In this document: one piece after another, positions 22,540-33,815 of the stretch | Numbering within the stretch: the first letter of the stretch is position 1 | Layout: every line of letters starts with the position of its first letter | From: Morinoia aosen | Taxonomy: Eukaryota > Arthropoda > Malacostraca > Amphipoda > Talitridae | Direction of reading: 5' to 3' | Length of the DNA stretch: 64,000 nucleotides | Assembly: GCA_030386875.1 (NCBI GenBank) | Contig: CM059557.1 | Span: 60,652,514 to 60,716,513, forward strand | Position numbers and translations under genes: made by a program | Notes under the pieces: generated by a model | Told to the model about the DNA's origin: nothing | Database searches by the model: none | Seen by the model: the letters and a program-made list of their open reading frames with translations, nothing else

Positions 22540-24463
22540 TGTCGCGATACAGAGACGAGGGGGTGGGTTTAGGACCCCCCCTTGCCCATACGCTGAGGGA
22601 ATTGCAACCCCCACACATGTTATAGTATTATCCTTTATGCTTGCGTACACCTGCATACCAGACATGGAGAATAAAAGGGTTGAAGATTTACATGAATTTA
22701 TTTGGGGAAAACACGTGGATAAAGTATACAAGGCATTGGAACGAAATGATTTGAAATGGCACAATTGCGTTAAAGAAAGGCACACACATTTCTACCGTTA
22801 TAAGACTCTAAACATGACATGATACAATGTGATGCTTACCGAGAATTCAAGTTACCAATACTTCCGCGCTGCCAACAATTTACGAACACACAAATTATGG
22901 TCACCGTATGCAACTCAAAGCACAGAAATTACGAGGTTGACAAATTACAATTTAACCTTGACTCACAACAAGGCACCCAAAATATATGAATGCTTCGCAT
23001 GTTATCGCGTAGACCTAGGACACAAAATCATTACACGGCCCGTCCCTTTTACTGCAGCGTACCACTTTGACTTGCACTAATACACTGTGAAGCACTGTTC
23101 AAAATACTCGATACCACAAAAATTTAACACTTCCGTGAGGCGCGGTCGCTGAATGTTCGGTGTAAACTCCTTCCAACTTTGCGGGCTCTTCAACAGAGTT
23201 CTCAGAGTTCATCACTGCGGCGGTGATACTCATGCTCCAATCAGGAAGGCGCTGCTGCTGTCCATTCTTAGCACATTCATGCTCCCCACATCTGCGCTTT
23301 GGCTGCGTTGGCGTGCTGGCAAACTGTATATCTTTTCTTGTTTCCTTCCGTTTTGTGGGTGAACGCGTGACTCCAGATTTTAATGCTGTGGTTGTCTGTG
23401 AGCTTATAATTAGCGCAGAGATTCTCCATGGGTGTTTCACTTCAAGTTGAATTGTTGATGTGCTCAGACCGTAATTCTTCGAGCGAGTGCTCATTGCAGG
23501 GCAATACTTCGACGATACAGTTGCAGTCTCCTTGGGCGTTCGGAGAGATTATCCGCACACGCTTCGAGCGGGTGTTCGTTGCACAATCTTGTCGTTATTG
23601 AAGGAGTTAAATGTCAGCTTCGATTTCTCGAGTGAAGTCAATCCTGACTTAACACTAGCCCGGGAAATGTCGGCCTATCGCCGAAATTTCCCGTTTTTTT
23701 TTGCACTCCAAAGCCTGAAGTGTATCGTTTCGCGTGGCTGAGACCAGAATTCTCTCAATTCTTGTCGTGAATCCTTTTTATCCGCGTCGCCTCATTCCTT
23801 CTCGAAAAATCCCGATTCTTCGCCGTTTAGACACAGCATTTCAATTCTTATTGGTTGGAGATTCACTTACTTCGACATCTAGAAGTGGTATTGGCTGTTT
23901 CTTTGTGTCCGCGTTCCCCTCGTTGCTTTCATTGGCTAGTATCGTGGGCAGTTTCGAGTTTACTTCCTTCCCGCTTCACGACTGGTTGTTTTGACCCGTA
24001 GCCACGCCTATTGGGAGCACTGTTCTCTACCGTGAATATCTTCACGGCCTGCGTATGTGTGTTGTGTGTGCGTCTTGTTGTGTGTTGGCCTGAGATTTGT
24101 GTTCGTGTCTCAGACTGTGTTTGTAGACGCCTGAGCCAGCTCTCTCGTCGAACCGCTACCCACTTGAGCTCGACATATTTATAGCCAGACTCATGTCGAA
24201 ACCTGAGAACAACGCCGTTCTTGTAGAGTTCTGCGGTTACAACATCCTGTCCACTGTCCCTGGCTCAACAAGATATTGTATTTCCCCAAGTAAAGTATTT
24301 TGAAGTGAAGTCTTTCCTCAAATAAAGTATTTCCCAAATTTCCCCGAGTAAAGTATTTCCCAACAAAGGTGAATTATCTCCTGAAATAAGGTATTTCCCA
24401 AATTTTCATACTTCTTCGAATAAAGTATTTCCCAAATTTCCCCGAGTGAAGTATTTCCCCACA
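22540..24463 (+). repeat. Left LTR of the outer element
   Basis: 1,924 bp, begins TGTCGCGATAC and ends TTTCCCCACA. A TATA-type box (atatttatag) lies near 24176-24185. Its 3' end is a run of units resembling 'aataaagtatttcccaaatt', which supplies several AATAAA polyadenylation signals near 24300-24430. This fits a plus-strand LTR with a ~1.6-kb U3. Against the right copy I count about a dozen substitutions and one ~10-bp indel. Short open frames inside (for example the GC-rich 23099-23494 minus frame) are shared by both copies but have no recognisable motif. Confidence 0.68.
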
Positions 24464-24982
24464 ATACCCGCATCGCCCCAGAAAAATTTGTGCCAACTTG
24501 CAAAGTTGGTGCAAATTTTCATCCGTTAATTTAAATTATAACCGTGACGTACCCTTTACGTTAAAAATTTAGAAAATATTCGCCCCCCCCCTTATTCAAT
24601 CCCCTCGCTCTTCCCGACATCAAAATATCCCTACATATCACCTCATGATTTACGCCGATGTTGACGCATTTATAAAAAGTTCATTAATACCTGACACACA
24701 CCTAATACTTGAAACGCACATTTCTTATACACATTATTATAGAACGCAAGGAGAAAAGAACACATCAAAGATAACGCATAAATCGGACACTTCAACGCAT
24801 AAAATAAAACACACACGACATATTATTCTCGACTTGCTCTCGGCAAATTCATCGACATAGATAAACATATAAATTAGAGATCGAAAAATCGGCGAATTTG
24901 TTACAAGTAGAGACATCCTTTCAGCTTTCTCGGTTGCAATCCACCCAAAAACACAATCTCAAATGGAGGTGATTTTCCAACC

Positions 24983-25306
24983 TCAAGGTTTCTTCCTCAT
25001 AATTATCATTTCATCCTGTGATTCAAAGTAGACGTTTTTCTTGCAACAAAAACTTGCTGTTGCTCCTCCTGTGCACCTAGTTACAGCTTGTGGTTGTTGT
25101 TCCTGTGACTTGCTGCTCCTCTTCGGCTTGCTACTGATCCTGGGGAGGCTACTGCTCCTGGGCTTGCTACTGATCCTGGGCTTGCTACTGATCCTGGGGA
25201 GGGCCCCCTGCTGAGAATCGAGGTCTTCTGAAGCTTTTCCATTAAAAAATTCATCCTTGGCGCCACGTGAACTCGTGGAAAATTCCGTAGATCCTCGTTG
25301 CGTCAA
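24983..25306 (-). CDS. Hypothetical repeat-containing protein, 107 aa
   Basis: Unrecognised open frame in the interior of the outer element, antisense to its LTRs. It is Ser/Arg/Lys-rich. The middle is four 6-residue repeats of the form PRISSK (PRISSKPRISSKPRSSSLPR), encoded by the 18-bp minisatellite. The end contains ASFCCKKNVYFESQDE. Because the DNA repeat unit is a multiple of three, other frames through it are open too (GSVASP repeats). It could be non-coding. Confidence 0.2.
   Translation of the reverse strand: MTQRGSTEFSTSSRGAKDEFFNGKASEDLDSQQGALPRISSKPRISSKPRSSSLPRISSKPKRSSKSQEQQPQAVTRCTGGATASFCCKKNVYFESQDEMIIMRKKP
25126..25198. repeat. 18-bp minisatellite, about four units
   Basis: Unit GCTTGCTACTGATCCTGG, with one variant unit (AGGCTACTGCTCCTGG). 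Confidence 0.8.
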
Positions 25307-25862
25307 ATCGCGGAGAAATCCTGTAGATTACTGCGTCAATACGCGTTGGACTCCCACGTTGGAGCTCATCAGCTCTTTCATCATAATTATAGAAAATGAA
25401 GCACATTTATTTGCGAAGATCTTCAGGTTTTGATTCTCAGTCCGCTTGTCGACCAGCATGACTTAGACCCCTGAGTTTCGCGGTAAATTGCTAATGATCT
25501 CCTTCCGTAAAATACGCGTTAAATTGTCTAACCTGGTCCATTTGTACTCGAGAGACAGCGCATTACATGGTCGATCAACGTAAGAATTATTCCTCGGTTT
25601 CCTTCAAATGTGCCTTGAGTGAGGCGGACGTGAGCTACGCGAAAAATTCCTACATACATACATAAAATATTTAATTTCCGGTTTCCTCAACCAACTCTAG
25701 ACAAAGCCGAAATTCGTTCGACGGTGTTACTAATCAGTTGAATCACCTAAATATTTCGAAGCAAATAAAACATTCTTGCTCATGACGTACGAACTAGCAG
25801 GAGAATTGCCTGGTAGGCCAAAATCCCGAATCCGTCCCAAAAAAAAAAGCACACATACATTG

Positions 25863-26177
25863 TGTTCCGGCCCTTTCAGTATCAGGTCGTAACTAAACGC
25901 GAATGAGGTTCGGGAGTGAATCACAGCCGAATGTAGTTATTCTTTATTGTACTTCAGAATTGACACAGGCTTCGTAATTGGTAGAGAACCTTTAGATCGG
26001 AAGATAATCTCGATACTTTATAGCGCATCAGTGACCTCTACAGATGCTTTCTCGACAGCCGAGCTCCGCTACTGACAGCGACGCTTTTGTTTGTAAACTC
26101 GACCTCTACGGCAGACCACCGCTAAATGAACCACGGTGTCTCTCGCCGATCCTATTTATATGCCTGGCGGGCGCACA
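25863..26177 (-). repeat. Gypsy-1 3' LTR
   Basis: 315 bp. Read on the minus strand it begins TGTGCGCCCGCCAGG, has a TATA box (catataaatagg) about 17 bp in, carries an AATAAA signal (acaataaagaat) and ends GGGCCGGAACA. The element's polypurine tract, gtggggggg, lies just inside it at about 26183-26194. Confidence 0.92.
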
Positions 26178-27172
26178 TCTAGGACCCCCCCACGCACAAA
26201 AATTTTTTATTACAATAAAAATATTTTTAAAACGTCAATCAATCACATTGATTATCCTTTGACGATCAATAACTCTTACAACTCGTCGAGTTAATTACAC
26301 AGATCAGAAAAATTGCTTCCGAATTATGAACGGAGGTAGGCAGGTATGGCCTTTGCCGTCATCATAAACAAATTTCAACGGTAATCCTACATCTTGTTAA
26401 ACATTATTTTTAGTGTCAATTCAATACTAGATTTATTACCTAAAATCAACCAAATAATCACTCTACGCACTTAGCTCAAACAATTTGTTTATTCATATCA
26501 AGTTATTTATCAATTGATTCATAGAATTCTTGGATACTCCAGATACTTTGGATACGAATGGATACACCACACAATTTTATTAACATATCAAAATATCAAA
26601 ATCAAACACCAAAACGCGTACTTAATAAATCCTTTCCATAAGGTATACTTTTTTGAACAAAATGGACACCTACCGTCAGATCGAGAACAAAATTTTTATT
26701 TAGGATTAACATATGAACATATTTCGAGAACAGAATTTTCAATGCAATGGGAAATAAAAAGGAAAACTCCATCATAAGACTAAGTTACACAAAAATTTCA
26801 AAAAGAGGTTTAAATGCGCTAAACAGTACATTACATTACCACAATTGGCAAGGTAAAAGTAGAATAGGAATCAAATACGATTTAAAATAACATATCTCAA
26901 TTCAACTAAATTAAAGATTGCAAGGAAATAAAAGAAAAATCAATAGCTAATTCAATTCCACCAATCTAAAACAATAAATGAACTTAGCAGAGGGCGAGTA
27001 ACGCGACATCAATGTTTATAATTAACGACAATAAAAACATATTCCGTATATTCCGTATATAATAGAAAAAATCTCCGTATAAAATAGTAGTAATCTAAGA
27101 CATGGGAGGATTCTACTCCTCGGGAGATATTAAAACCAAGAATATGATAATCAGATCCATCTTAATCAGAGC
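26178..27172 (-). other. Gypsy-1 3' untranslated region
   Basis: AT-rich. It is homologous to 41759-42711 of Gypsy-2 (for example tcctcccatgtcttagatta and gatgtcgcgttactcgcc on the minus strand) and ends in the polypurine tract. No gene. Confidence 0.7.
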
Positions 27173-27487
27173 TTAAGGTGAAACTGCAATTACTTGTTTA
27201 GGACTAGTACAGATTTCTTTTAAGGCGGTTCGACGCAAAGCGACGTCCTCACCACTCAGACGACCTGTTACTCTATTAAGGTCGCGTTTTATGTAAATAA
27301 TCATTACCGTAATTATGATAGTAATTATCGTGTAAAGAAGCAACATTATGTCGCTCAACTGGTCAGGAATGAGATCTACTCTCGTTTCCTCGGTGTGTCG
27401 GATGAGTTCATCCGATATTTGACCGTTGTTGGCTTTAATCGCCGTTAGAATGGTGTCTACATTAAGGTTAGACACTCTGTTGCCCAT
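27173..27487 (-). CDS. Gypsy-1 accessory protein B: candidate myristoylated single-pass membrane protein, 104 aa
   Basis: Starts MGNRVSN: Gly2 and Ser6 fit the N-myristoylation consensus (M-G-x-x-x-S/T). Residues 41-47 read PDQLSDI, followed by one hydrophobic segment (about 47-66, MLLLYTIITIIITVMIIY) and then a basic stop-transfer KRDLN. The tail has RLSGEDVALRRTAL. It is 315 nt, last in the element, ~115 nt downstream of accessory gene A. The same protein occurs in Gypsy-2 (41432-41758) and, clearly diverged but colinear, in Gypsy-3 (53841-54158), so it is a maintained gene. It is not a classical envelope: too short, with no signal peptide or fusion-protein features. Function unknown; membrane targeting of particles is one guess. 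Confidence 0.75.
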   Translation of the reverse strand: MGNRVSNLNVDTILTAIKANNGQISDELIRHTEETRVDLIPDQLSDIMLLLYTIITIIITVMIIYIKRDLNRVTGRLSGEDVALRRTALKEICTSPKQVIAVSP

Positions 27488-27605
27488 CTTAGCAGGCCAA
27501 AAAGCTACTAACAGCGCGGGAATTAAAATTGTGATTTATTTTAATCACATAAATGTGATAAATAAATTATGACTTTATAAATGTTGATGTAGAAAAAGTA
27601 ATTCC

Positions 27606-27827
27606 TCACTGGATATTTGTTGGGAATGCAGCAATTCTGATTATGAACACGAGTTCGACGTGTTCTCCCGATTCAAATACTTGAATTCGAGTACGCAACG
27701 GGGATTCGAGGTTCAGGAACACTTGAAAGTTGCAGTAGGCTTCTTGTAATACTTCCTTTCGTATCTTGATACCGAAGACTATTTTTGTTTCCTGCGGCTG
27801 CCACAGTTGATTTACCCCGGTGCACAT
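27606..27827 (-). CDS. Gypsy-1 accessory protein A, 73 aa, unknown function
   Basis: Starts MCTGVNQLWQPQETKIVFGI and ends IIRIAAFPTNIQ. It alternates hydrophobic and polar residues as in a small beta-rich domain (RTRIQVFESGEHVELVFIIR). Nearly identical to 41087-41308 in Gypsy-2, where the changes are few and mostly conservative. A 75-residue protein in the Gypsy-3 leader (61618-61845) may be a distant relative through a shared Y-x(1-3)-NF...P...R(I/V)..(E/F)..G(E/D) pattern. No signal peptide or catalytic motif is visible. Not recognised. Confidence 0.65.
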   Translation of the reverse strand: MCTGVNQLWQPQETKIVFGIKIRKEVLQEAYCNFQVFLNLESPLRTRIQVFESGEHVELVFIIRIAAFPTNIQ

Positions 27828-27935
27828 CGGGATTTAAACGTGTTCAGAATAAAAAGTGGAAGTCTAGCGTTGTAGTATTAAACGCTAACCTTAGGTGGAA
27901 CAGCAAGTATTTGCTTATTACAATGGCATTAAACG

Positions 27936-28448
<513 letters not shown>

Positions 28449-29064
28449 GTTAGATAAGTACGCTACCAAGTACTAATTGAAGGTTCAAAGTGTATGTGTA
28501 TCTTGTAAATCGGAGTGTGCACTGTCCTGGAATTGTTCAGGAGTCGCCCAAGGATTCTGAAAGGATACGATACAGGATATTAGCATGGCCACAAGTTTAA
28601 GTAAGCAATTGTCGTTTCATAATAAGGCAACGCTTCATTCTCATTAAGACACATTCTCATTAAGACGCTTTCATTCCAACTACACTGCCTAGCATTGTTG
28701 TCAAACAATCTGCGGCAGATTCGAGGCAGCTCTCGCGGTTGCACACTCGCACTCTCGTGTCGACATCTCCACGATTACGTCTCAGTTTATCAACTCTAGC
28801 TGACGGCTTGACGAGCACAGCTCTTGATGTCGCAACAACAGTATGACAACATCCTGAGCTCAACATCTCTTCTGAAGGTGTTAGCGCAACACAATATTTC
28901 CTAACGCAAGACATACATAAAGTCTTAAGAAAGAAACTCGTAGAACACTCATACAAGCTAGAAACTCATTGAACGAACTTACAAACTAAATACCATTGAA
29001 ATACATATATGGAATGGCATTTTCAGAATATAAGGAATGAACAGCTCCAACTAGGTTGACAATT
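28449..29064 (-). other. Gypsy-1 spacer between pol and accessory genes
   Basis: Homologous to 40334-40980 of Gypsy-2. A 98-codon open frame here (28660-28956) is broken by a stop in Gypsy-2 and is not taken as a gene. Confidence 0.6.
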
Positions 29065-32000
29065 TTACCTTCTTAACTTATCTAAAGGCAGCACATAGTT
29101 TAGGTTCGATCGGATAATCTTGTTACCGATCTTAATATCTGCGTAGTTTTTACCTAGCTTTTCAATGATACCTGGTCCTAAGAAATTTAGCTGTAATTTG
29201 TGTTTTTTGGCATGATTTTTTACTAGTACACGGTCCATCACTTTTAAATTTTTATCGCGACGTTTCATATTTCTATAGGCAGTTCTTTCGATTGTGGCGT
29301 TAATGATCGCATTTCTAATATTGTTCACTACAATAGATGACTCGGTAAATTTTTGTTTGTGAACATCTTCATATGTAGTCGCAACATTGAAGTCTTCTAA
29401 ATTTGTAGAACTGATATAAACACACGTATCTCCACCGAAAACCGTGTATGCGGGTGTATCTCCTAAAGTTTCATTATAGCTATTATTAATCGAATTCTCT
29501 ACAATATCCAGCAATCTATCCCACTCATTATGAGTAAGAAAATTTAGATATAACTTGAGCAGGTGTCGAATTTTACCATTACATCGCTCAACATTGCCGT
29601 TTGAAAAAGGGGAATAAGCTAGAACTTCCTTTTTTAAGATAGAAAGTCCTTTTGTGAAATTTCTTACATTAGAGGATTTAAATTCCAGGGCATTGTCGGA
29701 CAGTAGCACGTCCGGGGTACCAAACAAACAGCAAAAATTCCATAGACAGTCTGTAACAGTCTCTGTACATCGGTCACTAGTCGAATATAATTTAACAAAA
29801 CGTGAAAATAGGTCGATAAATACAAGAATATATTTGTTACCATTGTCCGTCATTGGTAATGGACCGTAGAAGTCCATGCTGACCGTTTGAAAACATCGTG
29901 TTCCAATTGGAGCATTTAGAATTTTAATCGGCGTCGGTATTCGTGATTTTAGAATCTTACAGATGTCACAAGATTCAACAATTTTGCGTGTAATTGTCCG
30001 TTCGTACGGATGAAAATATTTTAATTTAAACTTAAACAAGGTATGATTCAAATCTGTATGGGACAAATTGTGTATGAATAGAATTGTCTTGTGCAACAGA
30101 GTATATGGCACCACAATAGTCAGAATGGTGCTGGGTCTGTTGTCAATTCTTCGTCTTTTATACAAAATGTCATTCATAATCAGAAATTCATTCATGTCAG
30201 TATTAGAAACTTTTGTTGCATTCTCTAGGGCATCCTTCATTTCAGAACAGAAGGCATCACTATCTTGTTCACGTTTAAATTCGTCTAACGACCAGTTGTC
30301 GTTAATACTTGAATGGTCTGTAGTCTTGTTAACTTTATCCAGTCTGCATAAGCTCGTTTTCTGTCTGCTATTAAAGTCACTGGGTTCACGTCTGGGGCTT
30401 TCAGCAGTACTGTTGTTGTTTCTTCCGTCATCATTTCCTGGCATTGTCTCCTCGAGCTCTTCCTCAGTCACGGGCTTGTTACATTTGTTACCCGCAGCAG
30501 CGGCTTGCAGCCTGGTTACAACGGGAAAAGTCTCTACATCTGGGGTTAAATCAGAACACTCTAATAGTTCTCTTTCTGTTAAGGGATTTTTGTCATGATT
30601 TAATCTACTTAATGCATCGGCGGCACTATTCGCTTTCCCAGAAAAATACTTTAATTTGGCATCAAAGGCTTGGACATAAATACTCCACCTAGCGAGCGTG
30701 TTGTCTTCAGGCAATTTCTTTGAAAACAAAGGAACTAAAGGCTTATGATCGGTGTAAATGACCAGATCGTAGCCTAAAACAAGATATTCAAAGTACTTTA
30801 ACGCTTCAACTATAGCGAACATTTCCTTTTTCGTAGTTGAGTATCGTCGTTGAGTGGAATTCAACGTTTTAGAGAAAAATGCGACAGGTCTCATGTTTCG
30901 AATTTTATCAGTAGATGACTGGAGTAAAACAGCTCCTATGCCTACATTCGATGCATCACAAAACAGATGAAATTTTTGATCGAAGTTTGGGTGACTCAAG
31001 ACCGTGCTTTCACACAGTTCACCCTTTAATTTTTCAAAAGCGTTTTGACAATCTTTTGACCAATTGAATTCGACATTTTTCTTTAGAAGATTATAGAGTG
31101 GGCTTGCGATACTCGCAAAATTTTTTATGTACCTACGAAAGAAATTTACTAGTCCTAGAAATGACTGTAGTTGTTTAACATTCTTTGGAATTTCTAAATT
31201 CTTTACTTTGTCAGTACCGGTGCTTCTGGTTCCCATTCCACTAATGGAATGTCCTAAATATTCAATCTCGTCACGGAAAAACTCACATTTTTCCGTTTTG
31301 ATTGACAATCTAGCGTTTCTTAATAGTTCAAGTACAACTTTTATATCGGCAAGATGCTGTGCCTTCTCCTTAGAAAATATGAGCACGTCGTCCATAAAGA
31401 CGAAAGATAGTTTTCCTAGAACAGGAGATAGCGTTTGCGTCATGACAGACTGGAAATATGCAGGTGAGGTTTTTAAACCAAAGGGTAAACGATTAAATTC
31501 ATATTTTCTACTACCAACTGTAAATGCGGTTATTTCTTTACTCTCATCGGTCAGTGTAATATTATGATATCCTGACCTAAGATCTAGTTTTGAAAAATAT
31601 TTTTGACCATTTAAACTATAGAGAAGCTCGTCCACTCGCGGCAGCGGAAATGATTCTTCATGAATTACCTCATTTACTTTGCGAAAGTCAACTACCGGAC
31701 GTATAGTTCCATCTTTCTTATGAACTACAATTATCGGTGAATTATAAGCTGAAATCGATGGTCTAATAATTCCGTCGTCTAACATTTTTTCGTTAACGAC
31801 TTTCAAGTCTTCCATGTAACGGTGGGCAATACGATAGGGAGGGACATTTACGACATCCACGTTAGGTTTCAAACGTATTTTGTATGGTTTAATTGCAGCA
31901 GCTGAGATCGATTCATTGTCTATAGTAATAACGTCTCTGAATTCATTCAACAAACTCAGCAATTCAGGCTTCATTTCGTCATCGTTACACTTGATATCAT

Positions 32001-32494
32001 CATTATTTAATTTCCGCCGACCACGGGCTACTTCTTTGGAATCATAAACGTACCCTTCGTCGACAACTCCTGTGATCCCGACAGATTTACTATTAGTGTC
32101 TTTCTTCTCGACATCTAAATGACTATCCTGAACAACACTCGCTGCCTCCACAAAGGTACTCAATCCTTCCTTTAATTCTCCTTGTACATCTGACAAGTAA
32201 ACTTCGGATTCAATGTGATCCCTCTCCACTTTTTCTAAAGTACTTATAATTGCATTCTCTGGTAAAACAATCGCTCTGTCGGAGCTATTAATTAACAACA
32301 ACGGAATCTTTCTCCTATTATTAACTCTCACAATCGCTTCTGCGACACAAATGCCTTCTTTTAAAGTTGCTTTCTTTATTATGTATTCTCCATTTTTACA
32401 CTTTCCAACATGTCCAACATGTTTCAAAATTACATTAGGAGCAATTTCAATTCTTTGAGTATGCACTCTTAACGGCCTTGGCCTTGTTTGGGAA
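29065..32494 (-). pseudogene. Gypsy-1 pol, 3' part: reverse transcriptase, RNase H, integrase
   Basis: C-terminal ~1,140 codons of pol, open from the Gypsy-2 insertion point to the stop. Motifs in order: RT with PVVDFRKVN, LPFGLKTSPAYFQ and FMDDVLIFS; RNase H with FCDASNVGIGAVLLQ and TDHKPLVPLF; integrase zinc motif ending SCDICK; integrase DDE as VSMDFYGPLP, LLSDNALEFKS and VERCNGK, with 35 residues between the second Asp and Glu. The catalytic residues are all present. It counts as broken only because Gypsy-2 separates it from the protease part (43001-43964). The frame rejoins cleanly at Ala-Val-Thr-Asn-Ser once the insertion and one TTGG are removed. Confidence 0.93.
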
Positions 32495-32498
32495 TTGG

Positions 32499-32783
32499 TG
32501 TGCGCCCGTTCCCGTCAGGCTACATAAATAGAGCCGACAAGAAGTATCGGCGTTCATTTGTGACTGGTTGCCGTAGAGGTCACATTCTAAACAGAGTCGT
32601 CGCTGTCAGTAGAGAGAGCGTGACGATCAAGGCAGCACCGTAGTAGCGATCTACTGTCAACTCTGAAGCCCTTGTAAATTACGAAGTACCAAATAAAAGG
32701 AGCATCACGTCACTCCATTGTGTATTCACTCCCGAACCTCATTCGCGTAGTTTCGACCAGGATTACTAAAAAGGGTCGGAACA
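32499..32783 (+). repeat. Gypsy-2 5' LTR
   Basis: 285 bp with TG/CA ends. The TATA box is acataaatag and the polyadenylation signal is AATAAA (accaaataaaagg). It is followed by TTTCTGGTGGCCGC, the candidate primer-binding region. Confidence 0.92.
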
Positions 32784-33815
32784 TTTCTGGTGGCCGCAGT
32801 ATGGGGAGCCACATTCAAGATATCAACATTGTCACATTGCCCCATTGAAGAAGAAAGATATCAAGAATTGATCTTCAGTTCTGCTGATCCGTGATCTTAA
32901 GTGTGAGGAGTGTCACCCTGTTGGAGTAACGTCGCATAGTTATCACATTACTTCAGAGCATCGAGAAAGGGAAGAAAGACGTCAGCGCAGAAAATCAAAG
33001 TGCTTTCCAAGAAACTCTTCGAGAAAGAAACTCTTCGAGAAAGAAACACTTCGAGGGAGAAAAAATCTACTCATCGCTACTCAAAGGAGAAGATGATGTG
33101 AGGGGTCCAGACCAACAAACTGGTCTGTCGACGAGATCTACGCATCTACGCACCGTCATCTGCAACGAGAAGATCTACGAGAACTACGCATCGCCAAAAT
33201 ATTAAGTTAAGTGTACGCCGATAATGTTGCTTGCAAAGTATATAAGCATGCGCTCAACTAAATGATTATACATCAGCAATACAAAATTAAATTTAATTTA
33301 AAATTAATGAGTAAGCAGCAAGCAGTAAGTAGTAAGTAGTAAGCAGTAGCACTCAGCAGTAAGCAGTAGGCATTGCAAGCGCACGCTGATCCCTGGAAGT
33401 GCGGAGGCAAGTTGATTCCCGGAAGGAGCGCAGAGCGAGCGGTGTAGGCAGGCATTGCAAAAGCGCAGGTAAGCAAGCTGGTTCCCAGTAGTCAGAGAGC
33501 GAGCGTGTACGCGGAAGAAGTTGTGTACTGAGGTAGTCCATTGTTCTCAAACAATTGAAGGAAGTTGTTGCTATTGTTCGCGGGCTCATTGTCCCCTAGC
33601 AAATAAGAGTAAGCTGGAGCGGTTTGCGCAGTTCAGTTTGCTGCCAACCTTCGCGAGTGCTGGAATAGCTTGGTTTAAGCCCACTGAAAATGTGAGTTAA
33701 AATTTTATTGTATGTAGAATATTATCAATTGCATGTAGAAAATTATATTGTGTGTAGAACATTTTTCTTTTAATGGAAATTGGAGGTTTATGAATATAGG
33801 ATTATTTTTGTGCTT
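32784..33815 (+). other. Gypsy-2 leader
   Basis: Homologous to the Gypsy-1 leader (45416-46408). It contains a ~17-bp tandem repeat (gaaactcttcgagaaa, about 33010-33060) and an AGTAAG/CAGTAAG-rich stretch (33310-33370). No gene supported. Confidence 0.6.

Larger units (their letters stand above)
24464..25862. other. Interior of the outer element, left part
   Basis: Follows the left LTR and runs to the Gypsy-1 insertion. It holds a hairpin TGCCAACTTGCAAAGTTGG near 24492-24510, an 18-bp minisatellite (25126-25198) and one minus-strand open frame. The last ~60 bp resemble 47070-47130 on the other side of Gypsy-1, as expected if the two were one repeat-containing stretch before the insertion. 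Confidence 0.5.

Noticed and set aside
23099-23494. 131-codon frame present identically in both outer LTRs (also 50829-51224)
   Set aside because: Identity simply reflects recent LTR copying; the translation has no recognisable motif and lies in the U3 part, antisense to the LTR.
22540-24463. Reading the 1.9-kb repeats as two independent solo LTRs or a segmental duplication
   Set aside because: The ACCC duplication appears only on the outermost sides and one older inverted repeat flanks the pair, which one insertion explains better. I keep this as the main alternative.
25126-25198. Regularly spaced repeats as a possible CRISPR-like array
   Set aside because: The units are directly adjacent without spacers, in a eukaryotic repeat; it is a minisatellite.
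28660-28956. 98-codon frame between Gypsy-1 pol and its small genes
   Set aside because: The Gypsy-2 counterpart has stops and indels, so the frame is not maintained.
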